Assembly (NCBI GenBank): GCA_963824805.1
Contig: CAWGQZ010000069.1
Coordinates: 1 to 64,000 of the forward strand
From: DATBAT01 sp963824805
GTDB lineage: Bacteria > Acidobacteriota > Terriglobia > Terriglobales > Acidobacteriaceae
Direction of reading: 5' to 3'
Length of the DNA: 64,000 nt
Shown piece by piece: positions 18,448 to 28,769 of this stretch (positions are counted from its first letter, which is position 1; each line of letters opens with the position of its first letter). The notes under the pieces were generated by a model. The model was not told the origin of the DNA. It saw only the letters and a program-made list of their open reading frames with translations, and did no database searches. A program made the position numbers and the translations under genes.

Positions 18448-20138
18448 ATGAAGGCATTCGCACAAGCCGCTGAAAAAATCGCGGGCACGACCAAAAAGTT
18501 ACAAAAGACTTCGCTCGTCGCGGACTATTTCAAGTCGCGAACCCTGGAGGAAGCCGGTGTCTCGGCGGTGTTTTTGTCAGGCCGGCCGTTTCCGGTTTGC
18601 GAGGAAGCCATCCTGCAAGTCGGCGGCTCCCTTCTGTGGCGACTCGTGGGAGAGCTTTCCGGCAAGAGCGAACAGGATTTGACCCAGGCGTATCGCAAGC
18701 TGGGCGACTTGGGATCGGTTGCGGGCGAGGTATTGGGATCTCAAGGGTCTGGCCTCAGCGTTCTTGAAGCGCGCGACCGGTTTCGGCAGATTGCAAAAAC
18801 TCGTGGCCCCTCAGCCAAAGAAGTTTTGGTGCGAGAGCTGCTATCGCGTTCATCGCCGCTCGAGGCGAAGTACTTAATAAAGATTATGACCGGGGACCTC
18901 CGCATCGGTTTGAAGGAAAGCCTGGTAGAAGAGGCGATCGCCAGGGCCTACCGTGGAACTCCGCGCGAGGTTCAGCGCGCCAATATGTTGCTGGGCGATA
19001 TTGGCGAGACGCTGTTGCTGGCCGCCGCAGGGAAACTGGCGGAGGCCAATATGCGGTTGTTTCATCCACTGGGATTCATGTTGGCCAGTCCGGCGCAGAC
19101 TGCCGAAGATGCGATGGCCTCCTTTCACAACGCGTGGGTGGAAGACAAATACGACGGCATTCGCGCCCAGGTACACAGTTCGGGCGATGAGGTACGCATC
19201 TTCTCGCGGACACGCGATGACATCACCGAATCTTTCCCTGAACTACCGGAGCAATTGAGCGGGCTTCCGCAAGACGCAATCCTGGACGGAGAAATACTGG
19301 CCTGGAGTTTTTCTGCAGAACCCGGACGCGCGCTGCCTTTTAGCGCGCTGCAGAAGCGTCTTGGGCGAAAGAAAGTCAGCTACCAAATGATGCGGCAGGT
19401 TCCGGTGGCGTTTCTAGCGTTTGATGTGCTGTATTCCGGAGGCCAATTGTTGATTGATCGTCCGTTGCGGGAACGCGCGAAGATTCTCGATCAGCTGCTC
19501 GCGGGACGAAGACCAGGGCACCGTCGCAGGCGTGATCAGGGTCAGCTTGAATTCGCGGCCACGCCCGAAGCTACGGAAATCCGAGTGGTACGGGCTCCCA
19601 TGTTTCAGGCAGCGTCTGCAGCGGAACTCGATCAGTTGTTTGAAGCAGCGCAGGCTCGAGGCAACGAGGGTCTGATGATCAAGGATCCGGAGTCGGCTTA
19701 TACGCCGGGGCGTCGCGGAAAGTCGTGGCTGAAGCTCAAGCGCGAACTGGCAACACTAGACGTTGTGGTTACAGCCGTAGAGTACGGGCATGGCAAAAGA
19801 ATCGGTGTGTTGAGTGACTACACTTTTGCGGTGCTGGATTGGATAGGGAGCGGTTGGTGAATATCGGGAAGGCATATTCGGGGCTGACGGATGTTGAGAT
19901 CGCCGAGATGAGCCAGTGGTTCTTGCAGCATGTGGTGGAAGACCAGGGATTTCGCCTGCTGGTGGAACCGAAGATTGTGCTGGAAGTGGCGTTCAATAAC
20001 ATGATGATTTCGGAACGGCATGAGAGTGGGCTGGCGTTGCGGTTTCCACGCATTGTGAGGCTGCGGCCGGATAAATCGCCGGAAGAGGCGGATACGGTGG
20101 GGCGGGCGCGGGAGATCTATGAGCGCCAGGGAAAATAA
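18448..20138 (+). pseudogene. lig: ATP-dependent DNA ligase, one frameshift near the C-terminus
   Basis: This seals nicks using ATP, unlike LigA elsewhere in the window. The first frame (to 19860) has an N-terminal DNA-binding domain, the adenylation domain with active-site Lys at about residue 234 in EDKYDG, and motif V (WLKLKRE). The C-terminal OB-fold part reads on in another frame from about 19840 (RERLVNIGKAYSGLTDVEI) to TAA at 20136-20138. Adding one G in GATTGGATAGGG gives FAVLDWDRERLVNIGKAYSG, an exact family match, for a total of about 563 residues. The break falls between G runs, so an assembly indel is likely. If real, the truncated protein would lose most of the OB domain. Confidence 0.85.
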
Positions 20139-20195
20139 TGCGCAGAGATTTTCCATTCCGCCCGGAGGGAGGAATGACCAGATTTGGGGAAGAGT

Positions 20196-20630
20196 TCAGG
20201 GTTCTAGTTGGATTTTTTCGTTGAGGAACTTCTTATCGGCTTCCTCCGTGCCCGCAAGCTCGAACGAATTCGTGATTGTTGCCTTCCCTTTTTCTACACT
20301 GGTGATGACGTAGGAGCATCCGAACCAGTGAGCTTCTGCGAAGTCGGTTTTGGACCATTGCGCCGGGTGATCGGGGTGGGAATGGTAGAAACCGACGATG
20401 TCTTCTCCGCGATTGCGCCCCTCGCGCTGAATACGGATTAGGTCTTTGGGATCGATGTTATAGCGATTATGGGCGGAGTCAGTGCGGGTGTTTCCGGCAC
20501 GCGCGGAAGAGGTGACGATGCGAGTGTCTCCGTCCATCTGACCGAGGAGAACACCGCAGCATTCGTGGGGGTAGGTTTCCTGACCGTGGGCGCGGAGGGC
20601 GTCGTAAACAGATTGGGTTAGTTTCAACAT
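20196..20630 (-). CDS. JAMM/MPN metallopeptidase (M67, Mec-like)
   Basis: A 144-residue JAB1/MPN domain protein. The zinc site is complete: a Glu in HECCGVLL and HSHP-x6-S-x2-D in FYHSHPDHPAQWSKTD. Bacterial members such as Mec cleave cysteine or other groups from the C-terminus of ubiquitin-like sulfur carriers. The neighbour upstream on the same strand is a cysteine synthase, which fits the Mec/CysO/CysM sulfur-carrier route of actinobacteria. However, no small ThiS/MoaD-like carrier gene is visible in the 106-base gap or nearby. Hence the role is inferred from context only. Confidence 0.85.
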   Translation of the reverse strand: MLKLTQSVYDALRAHGQETYPHECCGVLLGQMDGDTRIVTSSARAGNTRTDSAHNRYNIDPKDLIRIQREGRNRGEDIVGFYHSHPDHPAQWSKTDFAEAHWFGCSYVITSVEKGKATITNSFELAGTEEADKKFLNEKIQLEP

Positions 20631-20736
20631 AGATTTTCAAAAGCGTGTGGGCGGACGCCCTCCCCCGCCAATGCCGGCAGCGACAACCTTTGAATGCAGA
20701 TCAGCCCGCATGGCGGCCGAGGGGACCGCCCCGACA

Positions 20737-21750
20737 TTAAACTGCCGTCTCCCAGAACCTTTCACTCAAATATTTGTCGCCGGAATCCGGAAGAATCGTC
20801 ACAACTACTGCCGGCTCATCCTTCTTCAACCGGGACGCAATTTGCAAAGCGCCCACTACTGCCGCACCGGCCGAGATTCCCGCCAGCAATCCTTCTTCAC
20901 GGGCCAAGCGAACCGCCATGGCATGCGCGTCCTCGGTGGCGATGCCCAGATCCTCGTCGGCTAAGCACGCGTCATAAATCTTGGGGACGATCGCAGTCTC
21001 CATGTGCTTGGCGCCTTCGATGCCGTGGAAGGGAGAGTCCGGTTGCAGCGAGATGCAGCGAATATTCGGGTTCAGTTCTTTGAGCCGGCGGGTAGTTCCG
21101 ACGAAGGTCCCGCTTGTCCCCAGCATGGAGACAAAATGGGTGATACGTCCCTCGGTCTGTTGCCAGATTTCGTTGGCTGTGCCATGGTAATGAGCTTGCC
21201 AGTTGGCAGGATTGGAATACTGGTCGGCGTAAAAATATTTATCGCGATGTTCGGCATAGAGCGCACGCGCAGTTTGGATGGCACCGTCGGAGCCTTCGCC
21301 GGGATCGGTATAAATAATGTGGGCGCCGTAAGCATGCAGGATGCGCTTGCGCTCGGGCGAAACATTTTCCGGCATACAGAGAGTGACCGGAAAATTTTCG
21401 GCTGCACCGATCATGGCATACGCGATGCCGGTGTTGCCGCTGGTGGAATCGAGAAGCGAGATGCCGGGGCGAAGTTTTCCGGCGGCGCGCGCTTCGGCAA
21501 CAATGCGGGACGCGGCACGATCTTTCACCGACCCGCCGGGGTTAAACCACTCGGCTTTGCCCAAGAGTTGCAGGGCAGGAAAGTCACGCGCAATTCGCTC
21601 GAGCCGCAGAAGCGGAGTGTTGCCAACTAACTCAAGGGCGCGGCAGCCAAGAGGACGTAGTTCATTCCCGGCTTGGCGCGAGCCGCTGCCTTCGGCGGCA
21701 TCTGCCGTAGAACTGGCCACTTGCGGGTGTTTCGAGAGGGCGTTTGGCAT
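20737..21750 (-). CDS. cysM: Cysteine synthase (CysK/CysM family)
   Basis: A 337-residue PLP enzyme that makes cysteine from an activated serine and a sulfur donor. The PLP lysine lies in NPGGSVKDRAA, the asparagine loop is STSGNTG, and the glycine loop is GTSGTFVGT. An N-terminal extension of about 40 residues precedes the normal start of the fold (LVGNTPLLRLERI). The C-terminal LPDSGDKYLSERFWE is typical of CysM-like enzymes, including the sulfur-carrier-dependent type. The JAMM peptidase gene follows closely on the same strand, which suggests that the sulfur may come from a thiocarboxylated protein rather than free sulfide. Confidence 0.88.
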   Translation of the reverse strand: MPNALSKHPQVASSTADAAEGSGSRQAGNELRPLGCRALELVGNTPLLRLERIARDFPALQLLGKAEWFNPGGSVKDRAASRIVAEARAAGKLRPGISLLDSTSGNTGIAYAMIGAAENFPVTLCMPENVSPERKRILHAYGAHIIYTDPGEGSDGAIQTARALYAEHRDKYFYADQYSNPANWQAHYHGTANEIWQQTEGRITHFVSMLGTSGTFVGTTRRLKELNPNIRCISLQPDSPFHGIEGAKHMETAIVPKIYDACLADEDLGIATEDAHAMAVRLAREEGLLAGISAGAAVVGALQIASRLKKDEPAVVVTILPDSGDKYLSERFWETAV

Positions 21751-21915
21751 GCGCGAAAAGGGACTGCCGGTACCATCGTAACGTATATATGAGACAAAAC
21801 CCCGGGTGCAGGGCTGCCTCTTAGATTATAAGAGAGCCTTGATCGATCTATCGATAAGCATCTTTTTTGAGATTGCGCATCTAACCAACCGGATATAGGA
21901 CGAGAAAGAGACGAA

Positions 21916-22392
21916 ATGGCAACCAAAGTAGACGAACGATCGTACGAAGACGCACTCAGCTGGCTGCGCGAGCATGGATTTGATCTGCTCGAAGCGCCCG
22001 GATCGACACCCCGGGTGTTCCTGAAGAAATATGGCGTCTCGGCGGCAATCCAGAAAGATGGCGAAGATGGCGTGAAGATTTTTGCCTATCCCGGCTATTT
22101 GATCGGAAGCGAAATTTCCAAGCTGGTGAACAAGGGATACCAGCAGTTTCTGAAGACGGCCAAGAATGAGGTTCCGGCCACCGCCGATCACCTCAAGGCG
22201 CTGCATCAATTTTCTGAAGAGATGAAAGAGGCCTTGAATTTGCCGAGCCTGTACAACGAGTCGCTGGGAACCGTGAGCGAGGCTTACCAGTACGATCGCA
22301 TCAAGGATCGCGACAAGCCGCAGACCGATCGTCCGAAGCGGCCCTGGGAAGTAAAGGGGAAGGCGTTGGCGGCGAAGAAGACCCGGGCTTAG
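21916..22392 (+). CDS. Conserved hypothetical protein
   Basis: A 158-residue soluble protein I do not recognise. It begins MATKVDERSYEDALSWLREH and ends in a basic tail (RPWEVKGKALAAKKTRA). The middle has a predicted mix of strands (FLKKYGVSAAIQKDGEDGVKIF) and helices. The ribosome site is GAGAAAGAG. Codon usage resembles its neighbours. The AT-rich 160 bases upstream would hold its promoter, shared divergently with the cysteine synthase. No function can be assigned. Confidence 0.65.
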   Translation: MATKVDERSYEDALSWLREHGFDLLEAPGSTPRVFLKKYGVSAAIQKDGEDGVKIFAYPGYLIGSEISKLVNKGYQQFLKTAKNEVPATADHLKALHQFSEEMKEALNLPSLYNESLGTVSEAYQYDRIKDRDKPQTDRPKRPWEVKGKALAAKKTRA

Positions 22393-22487
22393 CGGGGCTC
22401 ACCACACACTGTCATCCCGAAAGGCGCGTTTTAGGCGGCCAGGGACCCACCCTTCCCGGGCGACGCTTTCTCCGATGATTTAGGAGA

Positions 22488-23072
22488 CTACTTTTTCACT
22501 CGAATCTGTACTCGCGTTCCTTCTGGCAATTCTCCGTTCGCAATCCTGATCACTCCGTTTTGAACCACGCCTTCGAATTCTTGCGGAGCGGCTCGCACGG
22601 CCGGCGCAGCAACTGACCGCGATCGGCCCATTCCCCGGTCCATGGCGTCGTTTGCCAGCCGGTCGGCTTCGCTGTTGTGCTCACGCAGGGCATGTCCAAT
22701 CGAGAACCAGTCGAGTTGCGCGATTAGATCTTTGGCCCGCGCGTGCAAATCCTGCAACGCCAGATTTTTGACTTTGTAGATTCCCTTGATTTGCTTTACC
22801 AGGAGTTCCGAGTCGCTGATCAGCTTGAGGGCCTTGTGCCCATTCGCAACCGCATACTCGAGCGCGCCGATCAGCCCCTGGTATTCGGCAACATTGTTGG
22901 TCTGGTGTCCGAGATATTCGCTGAGAGTGGCGATCTTTTTCCCGGACTGATCTTCGATGACCACACCATAGCCTGCGGGACCTGGATTTCCGCGCGCCCC
23001 GCCATCACTGTGGGCAATGATGTAGGACGAGGGCGCGCTGCGTGATTGGTGGGACTGGGGGAAAAGGGACAT
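22488..23072 (-). CDS. rnhA: RNase HI-like protein with an antitoxin-like C-terminal tail
   Basis: The first 140 residues are an RNase HI fold (the short 'reverse-transcriptase-like' type) that degrades RNA in RNA-DNA hybrids. Catalytic residues are visible: Asp in HSDGGARGNPG, Glu in NNVAEYQGL, Asp in ISDSELL and Asp in SEADRLAND. A linker rich in Arg, Ser and Ala follows, and then about 30 residues (EFEGVVQNGVIRI...PEGTRVQIRV) that look like the DUF104/AF2212-type antitoxin fold. It is six bases from the phosphoesterase gene upstream on the same strand, so probably one operon. Confidence 0.82.
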   Translation of the reverse strand: MSLFPQSHQSRSAPSSYIIAHSDGGARGNPGPAGYGVVIEDQSGKKIATLSEYLGHQTNNVAEYQGLIGALEYAVANGHKALKLISDSELLVKQIKGIYKVKNLALQDLHARAKDLIAQLDWFSIGHALREHNSEADRLANDAMDRGMGRSRSVAAPAVRAAPQEFEGVVQNGVIRIANGELPEGTRVQIRVKK

Positions 23073-23077
23073 AGATT

Positions 23078-23821
23078 CTATTTTCCGGCGGTAAGGCGCG
23101 TGGCCAGCCGCTGCGGCAAATTCGCAGCGACGATTCTTTCCTGTGCTTTGCGGACGTCGTAAGGCACGCGGTAGAAGCTGATGAGTCGAGCATCAGAATC
23201 GTATAACGCAAAACCGGCGCGCCAATCCCCGTCGCGCGGCTGACCGACGGAACCGGGATTGATCAAGTAACTCGCCCCATCTTCCAATTTGAGTTCGCAG
23301 ATCTCCTGCTGGCCGATGGTGGTGTATTGCGGACGAAAACTGCTGTCCGTCGAAAAGCCGCCCTGCAGGTGAGTGTGCCCGAGAAAGGTGAGGGGGACGG
23401 AAGCATCCTTGAGAGTAAACACCGCGTCCTCTTCGGATACGACATACTCATCTTCATCGTGCGGCGAGCCGTGAACGAACTGAACACCGGGAAGACCGTC
23501 GATCTGCAAAGGCCCCGAAGGCAGAGAACGCAACCAATCGGCATTTTCCTTGCTGAGCTGCTCGCGTGTCCATAGTGCGGCGAGGCCTGCTACGGGGTTG
23601 AAGTCGCGCAGTTCCAACAAACCAACTGCAGCTTTGTCGTGATTGCCCCGGACAAATAATTTGCCTAACTCTCTTGATCGCGCGACCACTTCATTGGGGC
23701 TGGCGCCGTAGCCGACGATATCGCCCAGGTTAACGATGAGGTCGTACGGCGGCGCGGCGGCCAGGCAGGCTTCGAGCGCCTCAAGGTTGCTATGAATATC
23801 GCTTAGAAGGAGGATGCGCAC
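23078..23821 (-). CDS. Calcineurin-like metallophosphoesterase
   Basis: A 247-residue two-metal phosphoesterase of the YfcE/DUF2437-like group. The metal ligands are in SDIHSN, NLGDIVGYG, RGNHD and FLGHTH. Such enzymes cleave phosphodiesters or phosphomonoesters; the substrate cannot be read from sequence. It starts with ATG at 23821 and lies immediately upstream of the RNase HI gene, which suggests nucleic-acid or nucleotide processing, though this is weak evidence. Confidence 0.85.
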   Translation of the reverse strand: MRILLLSDIHSNLEALEACLAAAPPYDLIVNLGDIVGYGASPNEVVARSRELGKLFVRGNHDKAAVGLLELRDFNPVAGLAALWTREQLSKENADWLRSLPSGPLQIDGLPGVQFVHGSPHDEDEYVVSEEDAVFTLKDASVPLTFLGHTHLQGGFSTDSSFRPQYTTIGQQEICELKLEDGASYLINPGSVGQPRDGDWRAGFALYDSDARLISFYRVPYDVRKAQERIVAANLPQRLATRLTAGK

Positions 23822-23910
23822 GCGACTCCCGGATTATAGCGCCTATCTTCTGTTTGCGAGTTGGGTTGATGCCGGTCTAAGCAATAAGCACGAAGAGCAC
23901 GAAGAATTTC

Positions 23911-24918
23911 CTAGTGAACTTTCGTGTCCTTCCTGGTTATCGCGTTTATTACCGGGCAGCGAGCCAGGTGACCAGCGCCCACCTCAACCAAGCGCGGAGG
24001 CACGACGCGGCACTCTGGGATGCGGTAACTGCAGCGTGGTTCGAACAAGCATCCCGGAGGCAATGCGTGCAGCGGCGGCACGGTGCCTTCGATTGTTGCC
24101 AAGGGATGAGTACGGTCAGTAGCCAAGGTCGGAGCCGAATTCAGCAATCCTCGGGTGTAGGGATGCGAAGGATAGCGAAAAATTTCCGCTTTCGTCCCCA
24201 ACTCCACCAAATTTCCCGCGTACAGGACGGCCACACGATCGGCCACTTGAGAAACCACAGCCAGATCGTGGGAGATGAACAGCATGGCCAGGCCGAACCT
24301 GGCCCGCAATTCCGATAACAGATCAAGTATCTGCGCCTGAATAGTTACGTCGAGGGCGGTGGTAGGTTCGTCCGCGATCAGCAGCTTCGGACGGTTGACG
24401 ATGGCCATCGCGATCATCACCCTTTGCCGCATTCCACCGGAAAGTTGATGAGGATAGTCACGCGCCCGGCGGTCAGGATCGGAGATGGCAACTTCCTTCA
24501 TAGCCTCGACAGCGCGGTTCCATGCTTCCTTCTTGCTGACCGGGTGATGAGCCCGCACTGCTTCCGCGATTTGGGCGCCGACACGCATCACAGGATTGAG
24601 CGCGGTCATCGGCTCCTGAAAAATCATCGCCAAAGACGAGCCTCGGAGGTGGCGCATGTCTTCGTTCGGCATCCGCAAAAGGTCGTGCGAAGAGCCATTG
24701 GTGAATGAAATTTGGCCCTGAGTGCGGGCTTGCGGGGGAAGAAGTCCCATGACCGCCAGTGACGTGATCGACTTGCCCGACCCAGATTCGCCCACCACGC
24801 CCAGTACCTCACCAGAGCCCAGGCTGAAACTAAGGTCGCGAACCGCGACAAGCGAACCGCTTCCCCCCGAGCGGGGAAACTCAACGGTTAAATTGCAAAC
24901 TTCCAGAAGATCAGCCAT
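23911..24918 (-). CDS. Peptide/nickel-type ABC transporter ATPase (OppD/DppD)
   Basis: A 335-residue ABC ATPase of the OppD/DppD group. It has Walker A (GESGSGKS), the signature LSGGMRQRV, Walker B (LLIADEPT), the switch His in FISHDLAVV, and the C-terminal OppD extension with a four-cysteine iron-sulfur-like motif (CLFEPRCSYRIPEC...C). Normally it works with OppB, OppC and OppF, but no permease or binding protein is nearby; the upstream neighbour is an SPFH protein five bases away. The last ten codons are built from a dispersed CACGAAGG-type repeat, so the natural C-terminus may have been changed. Confidence 0.88.
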   Translation of the reverse strand: MADLLEVCNLTVEFPRSGGSGSLVAVRDLSFSLGSGEVLGVVGESGSGKSITSLAVMGLLPPQARTQGQISFTNGSSHDLLRMPNEDMRHLRGSSLAMIFQEPMTALNPVMRVGAQIAEAVRAHHPVSKKEAWNRAVEAMKEVAISDPDRRARDYPHQLSGGMRQRVMIAMAIVNRPKLLIADEPTTALDVTIQAQILDLLSELRARFGLAMLFISHDLAVVSQVADRVAVLYAGNLVELGTKAEIFRYPSHPYTRGLLNSAPTLATDRTHPLATIEGTVPPLHALPPGCLFEPRCSYRIPECRVVPPRLVEVGAGHLARCPVINAITRKDTKVH

Positions 24919-24922
24919 CCGC

Positions 24923-25765
24923 CTACTGCCCCAGAATCAGCGGCAACCCATTCTTGCTGTTGCCGATGACAACGACTTTGGCGTTCGAACTCTTAGCCAG
25001 AGTCTCGGTGGCTTCGATTCCCTTCCATTCCAGTAACTGCGGGCTGATTCCCTGGGCCACGATCTGCTGGAAGTCGCGAATGCCGGCGGCTTCGATGCGC
25101 TTGCGTTGCGCCTCCTGGGTTTCTTTTTGCAGGCGGAAGCTCATCGCCAGCGCCTCCTGCTCGGCCTGCTGCTTCGATTCGATCGAGGACCTCAGTGTAG
25201 TTGGCAATTGAATGTCGCGCAGGAGCACGCTTTCAACCAGAACGCCGCGTTCTCCGAGTTTGCTGGTGAGCTGGTCATGAATCTGTTTTGCGACCATTTC
25301 GCGCTCGCCCGTGTAGAGCGCATTTGCAGAGTGCGAGGCGGTCGCCTCCCGGATAGCCGCGCGCAGGTTGGGTTCGACCAGCACGTTCATGTAGTCGGGG
25401 CCAATTTTTTGGTAGACCTCGGCGGCCTTCTCTGGATTGAGGTGATAGATGAGCGAAGTGTCGAGGTTCATCACCAGGCCTTCCGCCGAAGGCACGCTGG
25501 CGGACTCCTTTATCTCCTGAGTGCGAATCGAGAGCTCGTGATTGGCCTTGAAAGGATTGATGAAGTGAACACCCTCGGGGAGAACCTCTCCGGTAACGCG
25601 GCCAAACAAGGTCAGTACGCCGACGTTACCTGAATCAACCCGGGCTACCGAGGAAAAGACGAGGATCACTAGAAAGAACCCTAGGACCCCGATCGCGAGC
25701 AGCCGGACAACCGGGCCGGAATTGGCATTAATCACCCGTCCCTGAGGCTGATTGAAAATCGTCAT
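24923..25765 (-). CDS. SPFH/prohibitin-family membrane protein
   Basis: A protein of about 280 residues with one N-terminal membrane helix (VVRLLAIGVLGFFLVILVF) followed by an SPFH/Band 7 domain (VGVLTLFGRVTGEVLPEGVHFINPF) and a long helix. The family forms membrane rings and affects proteases such as FtsH. ATG 25765 is preferred over the longer frame to 26005 because GCGGAGGAACTC directly precedes it and the N-terminus then fits prohibitins. The tail ends LPLILGQ. The OppD gene follows five bases downstream, so the two are co-transcribed. Confidence 0.85.
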   Translation of the reverse strand: MTIFNQPQGRVINANSGPVVRLLAIGVLGFFLVILVFSSVARVDSGNVGVLTLFGRVTGEVLPEGVHFINPFKANHELSIRTQEIKESASVPSAEGLVMNLDTSLIYHLNPEKAAEVYQKIGPDYMNVLVEPNLRAAIREATASHSANALYTGEREMVAKQIHDQLTSKLGERGVLVESVLLRDIQLPTTLRSSIESKQQAEQEALAMSFRLQKETQEAQRKRIEAAGIRDFQQIVAQGISPQLLEWKGIEATETLAKSSNAKVVVIGNSKNGLPLILGQ

Positions 25766-26159
25766 GAGTTCCTCCGCAGCGATTGTAATGCCATCCAGCC
25801 GAGGGTCTAGTAGCGGCCGGGGTATCTCTGGAGGGTGGACACTCCTGGTTGTCCTGCCGGCGGTTGCGACCGAGATTGAAGGACTATCCCTTGCATCCTC
25901 TTGTCGCATTGAGTGCCCCCGCGAAAACCGCGCTGCTCTTGGGTCTTGCGGGAATTTCACAGCTTTCTGCTCATAGAGAATCCTATTTTTTTGTGTTCGA
26001 GCCACACTACTTCGCTTTTTTTAAATCCTGGAATGTGGGCTGCACAATTTCCGGTCACGTGGTTGTGAAGCGCCTGCACTCGCTTCTATTCAAAGCAGTT
26101 AAAGACTCAGCTTTTCCTTTGACTTAAAAACTAGAAGGAGTAAAAACATAATCGTTCTT
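25766..26159. other. AT-rich intergenic stretch upstream of the tandem RNA-like element
   Basis: The SPFH promoter should lie here on the minus strand. The part from about 25970 to 26160 is more AT-rich than its surroundings. On the plus strand it contains TTGACT (26119-26124) with TAAAAA 16 bases later and CATAAT at 26147-26152, which could drive the element that follows. No coding sequence is recognised. Confidence 0.4.
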
Positions 26160-26487
26160 TGACACGTTCTAAGTTTTCCCGGTTGGCGCAGCGTCCGGGG
26201 CTCGAGCGAGGTCACCCACGACACCGCAAGGTGAACAATAGCGGGAGGGCCAGCAAGGGTCTATAGCTAAGCGCTGGGCGAGGCGAACCAGAACCCATGT
26301 CAGAGGCAGGATAGAGTCCCGAAGCGTTGAACAAGTTTGTCCGGTTGGCGGTAAGCCCGGAGCCCAAGCACAGATCGCTCAACACTACCCGCAAGGGAAG
26401 TAACGAGGTCAGGTCGGCAAGGGTCTAAAGCGAGCTACTGGCTGAGGCGAATGCGTTCAACATCCCTTCGGGACTCTTAATTTTTTT
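26160..26487 (+). ncRNA. Candidate structured RNA: two tandem domains and a terminator-like end
   Basis: Two related units about 163 bases apart share three blocks: CCGGTTGGCG (26179, 26341), AAGGGTCTA (26255, 26419) and GAGGCGAA (26280, 26444). Between them each unit has a hairpin with a GCAA loop (CACC/GGTG in the first; ACTaCCC/GGGaAGT in the second). AAGGGTCTA sits in a loop closed by CCAGC/GCTGG in the first unit and TCGGC/GCTGA in the second, which are compensatory changes. The second unit is enclosed by a long stem: 26314-26324 with 26466-26476 (11 bp, perfect) and 26326-26332 with 26455-26461 (7 bp). TTAATTTTTTT follows. Only minus-strand genes lie downstream, so this would be a free-standing RNA. 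I recognise no known family. Confidence 0.55.
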
Positions 26488-26582
26488 GGTCGTTGCTCGT
26501 CGACCTTCCCATTGGCCGTCAAGCAACAGGTCTCTGATCCCGTCATTCTGGTTGGTCCGCTTGGACTCCTTGAAATCTCTGC

Positions 26583-27172
26583 CTAAATGCCTTCGAAGAT
26601 GGCCACATCCAGCTCGCGAAGGCGTCCCGGATCGCCAATCACCTCGACCTGAACAATCTTCCCTCCGGTGAACGCGAGTCTGAGTACCCTGCCCAGACGC
26701 CCCCGGGGGGCCCAGACCAGCCCGACCACCCCATCTACGAGGACGGGCTCCACGGATTTGAACATTGGCGACAACGCCACCGTTCGCTTGGACCAGGCCT
26801 CGGCACCGCGAATCTCTCTTGGCGCTCCGGGACCTGCTGCAACCTCGTCAAAGCGGACCACGACCTCTGAGTCGAGTACCCTGAGAAGTCCTTCAATGTC
26901 ACCGCCGCGCAAAGCGGTACGGAAGGTGTCGACGACTTCGCGCTGCCGGATGAGCTCAGGCTTTGCGACCGTGGTGGTCGCCCGGACGCGACGGCGGGCG
27001 CGGCTAGCCAGTTGTCTTGCTGCAGCAGGCGAGCGCCCAACGACGCTGGCAATCTCGTCAAATGTGACGCCGAACATGTCATGCAACACAAAAGCAAGCC
27101 GCTCGGGTGGGTCTAGCCGGTCGAGCACAACCAATAACGCGAGCCCAACCGACTCGGCGAGTTCTCCCGCAG

Positions 27173-27176
<4 letters not shown>
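26583..27176 (-). pseudogene. ECF41/SigJ-type sigma factor lacking its sigma-2 region
   Basis: The 197 residues match the second half of ECF41 (SigJ-like) sigma factors. The sigma-4 helix-turn-helix is present (DMFGVTFDEIASVVGRSPAAARQLASRARRRVR, about residues 30-65), then a SnoaL-like C-terminal domain (about 80-195) that modulates these factors. The first about 100 residues, which bind core polymerase and the -10 element, are missing. The frame opens with GTG 27176, overlapping the pccB stop as GTGA, so it may be translated by coupling. It is probably a 5'-truncated import or a rearrangement end. A reused sigma-4/SnoaL DNA-binding protein is possible but unproven. Confidence 0.7.
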
Positions 27177-28723
<1,547 letters not shown>

Positions 28724-28769
28724 GCGAGGGCGATTATAGCGGGTCGGGAGCCGAACTATAATCTCCAGG

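Noticed and set aside
26212..26394. 60-codon ORF on the minus strand of the RNA-like element
   Set aside because: It crosses both repeat units and has no ribosome site or family. The pairing pattern of the region explains the sequence better than coding.
26160..26487. Possibility that the element is RNase P RNA, tmRNA, 6S or SRP RNA
   Set aside because: The conserved cores of these RNAs (for example GAGGAAAGTCCGGGC in RNase P) are not found, and the tandem layout does not fit any of them.
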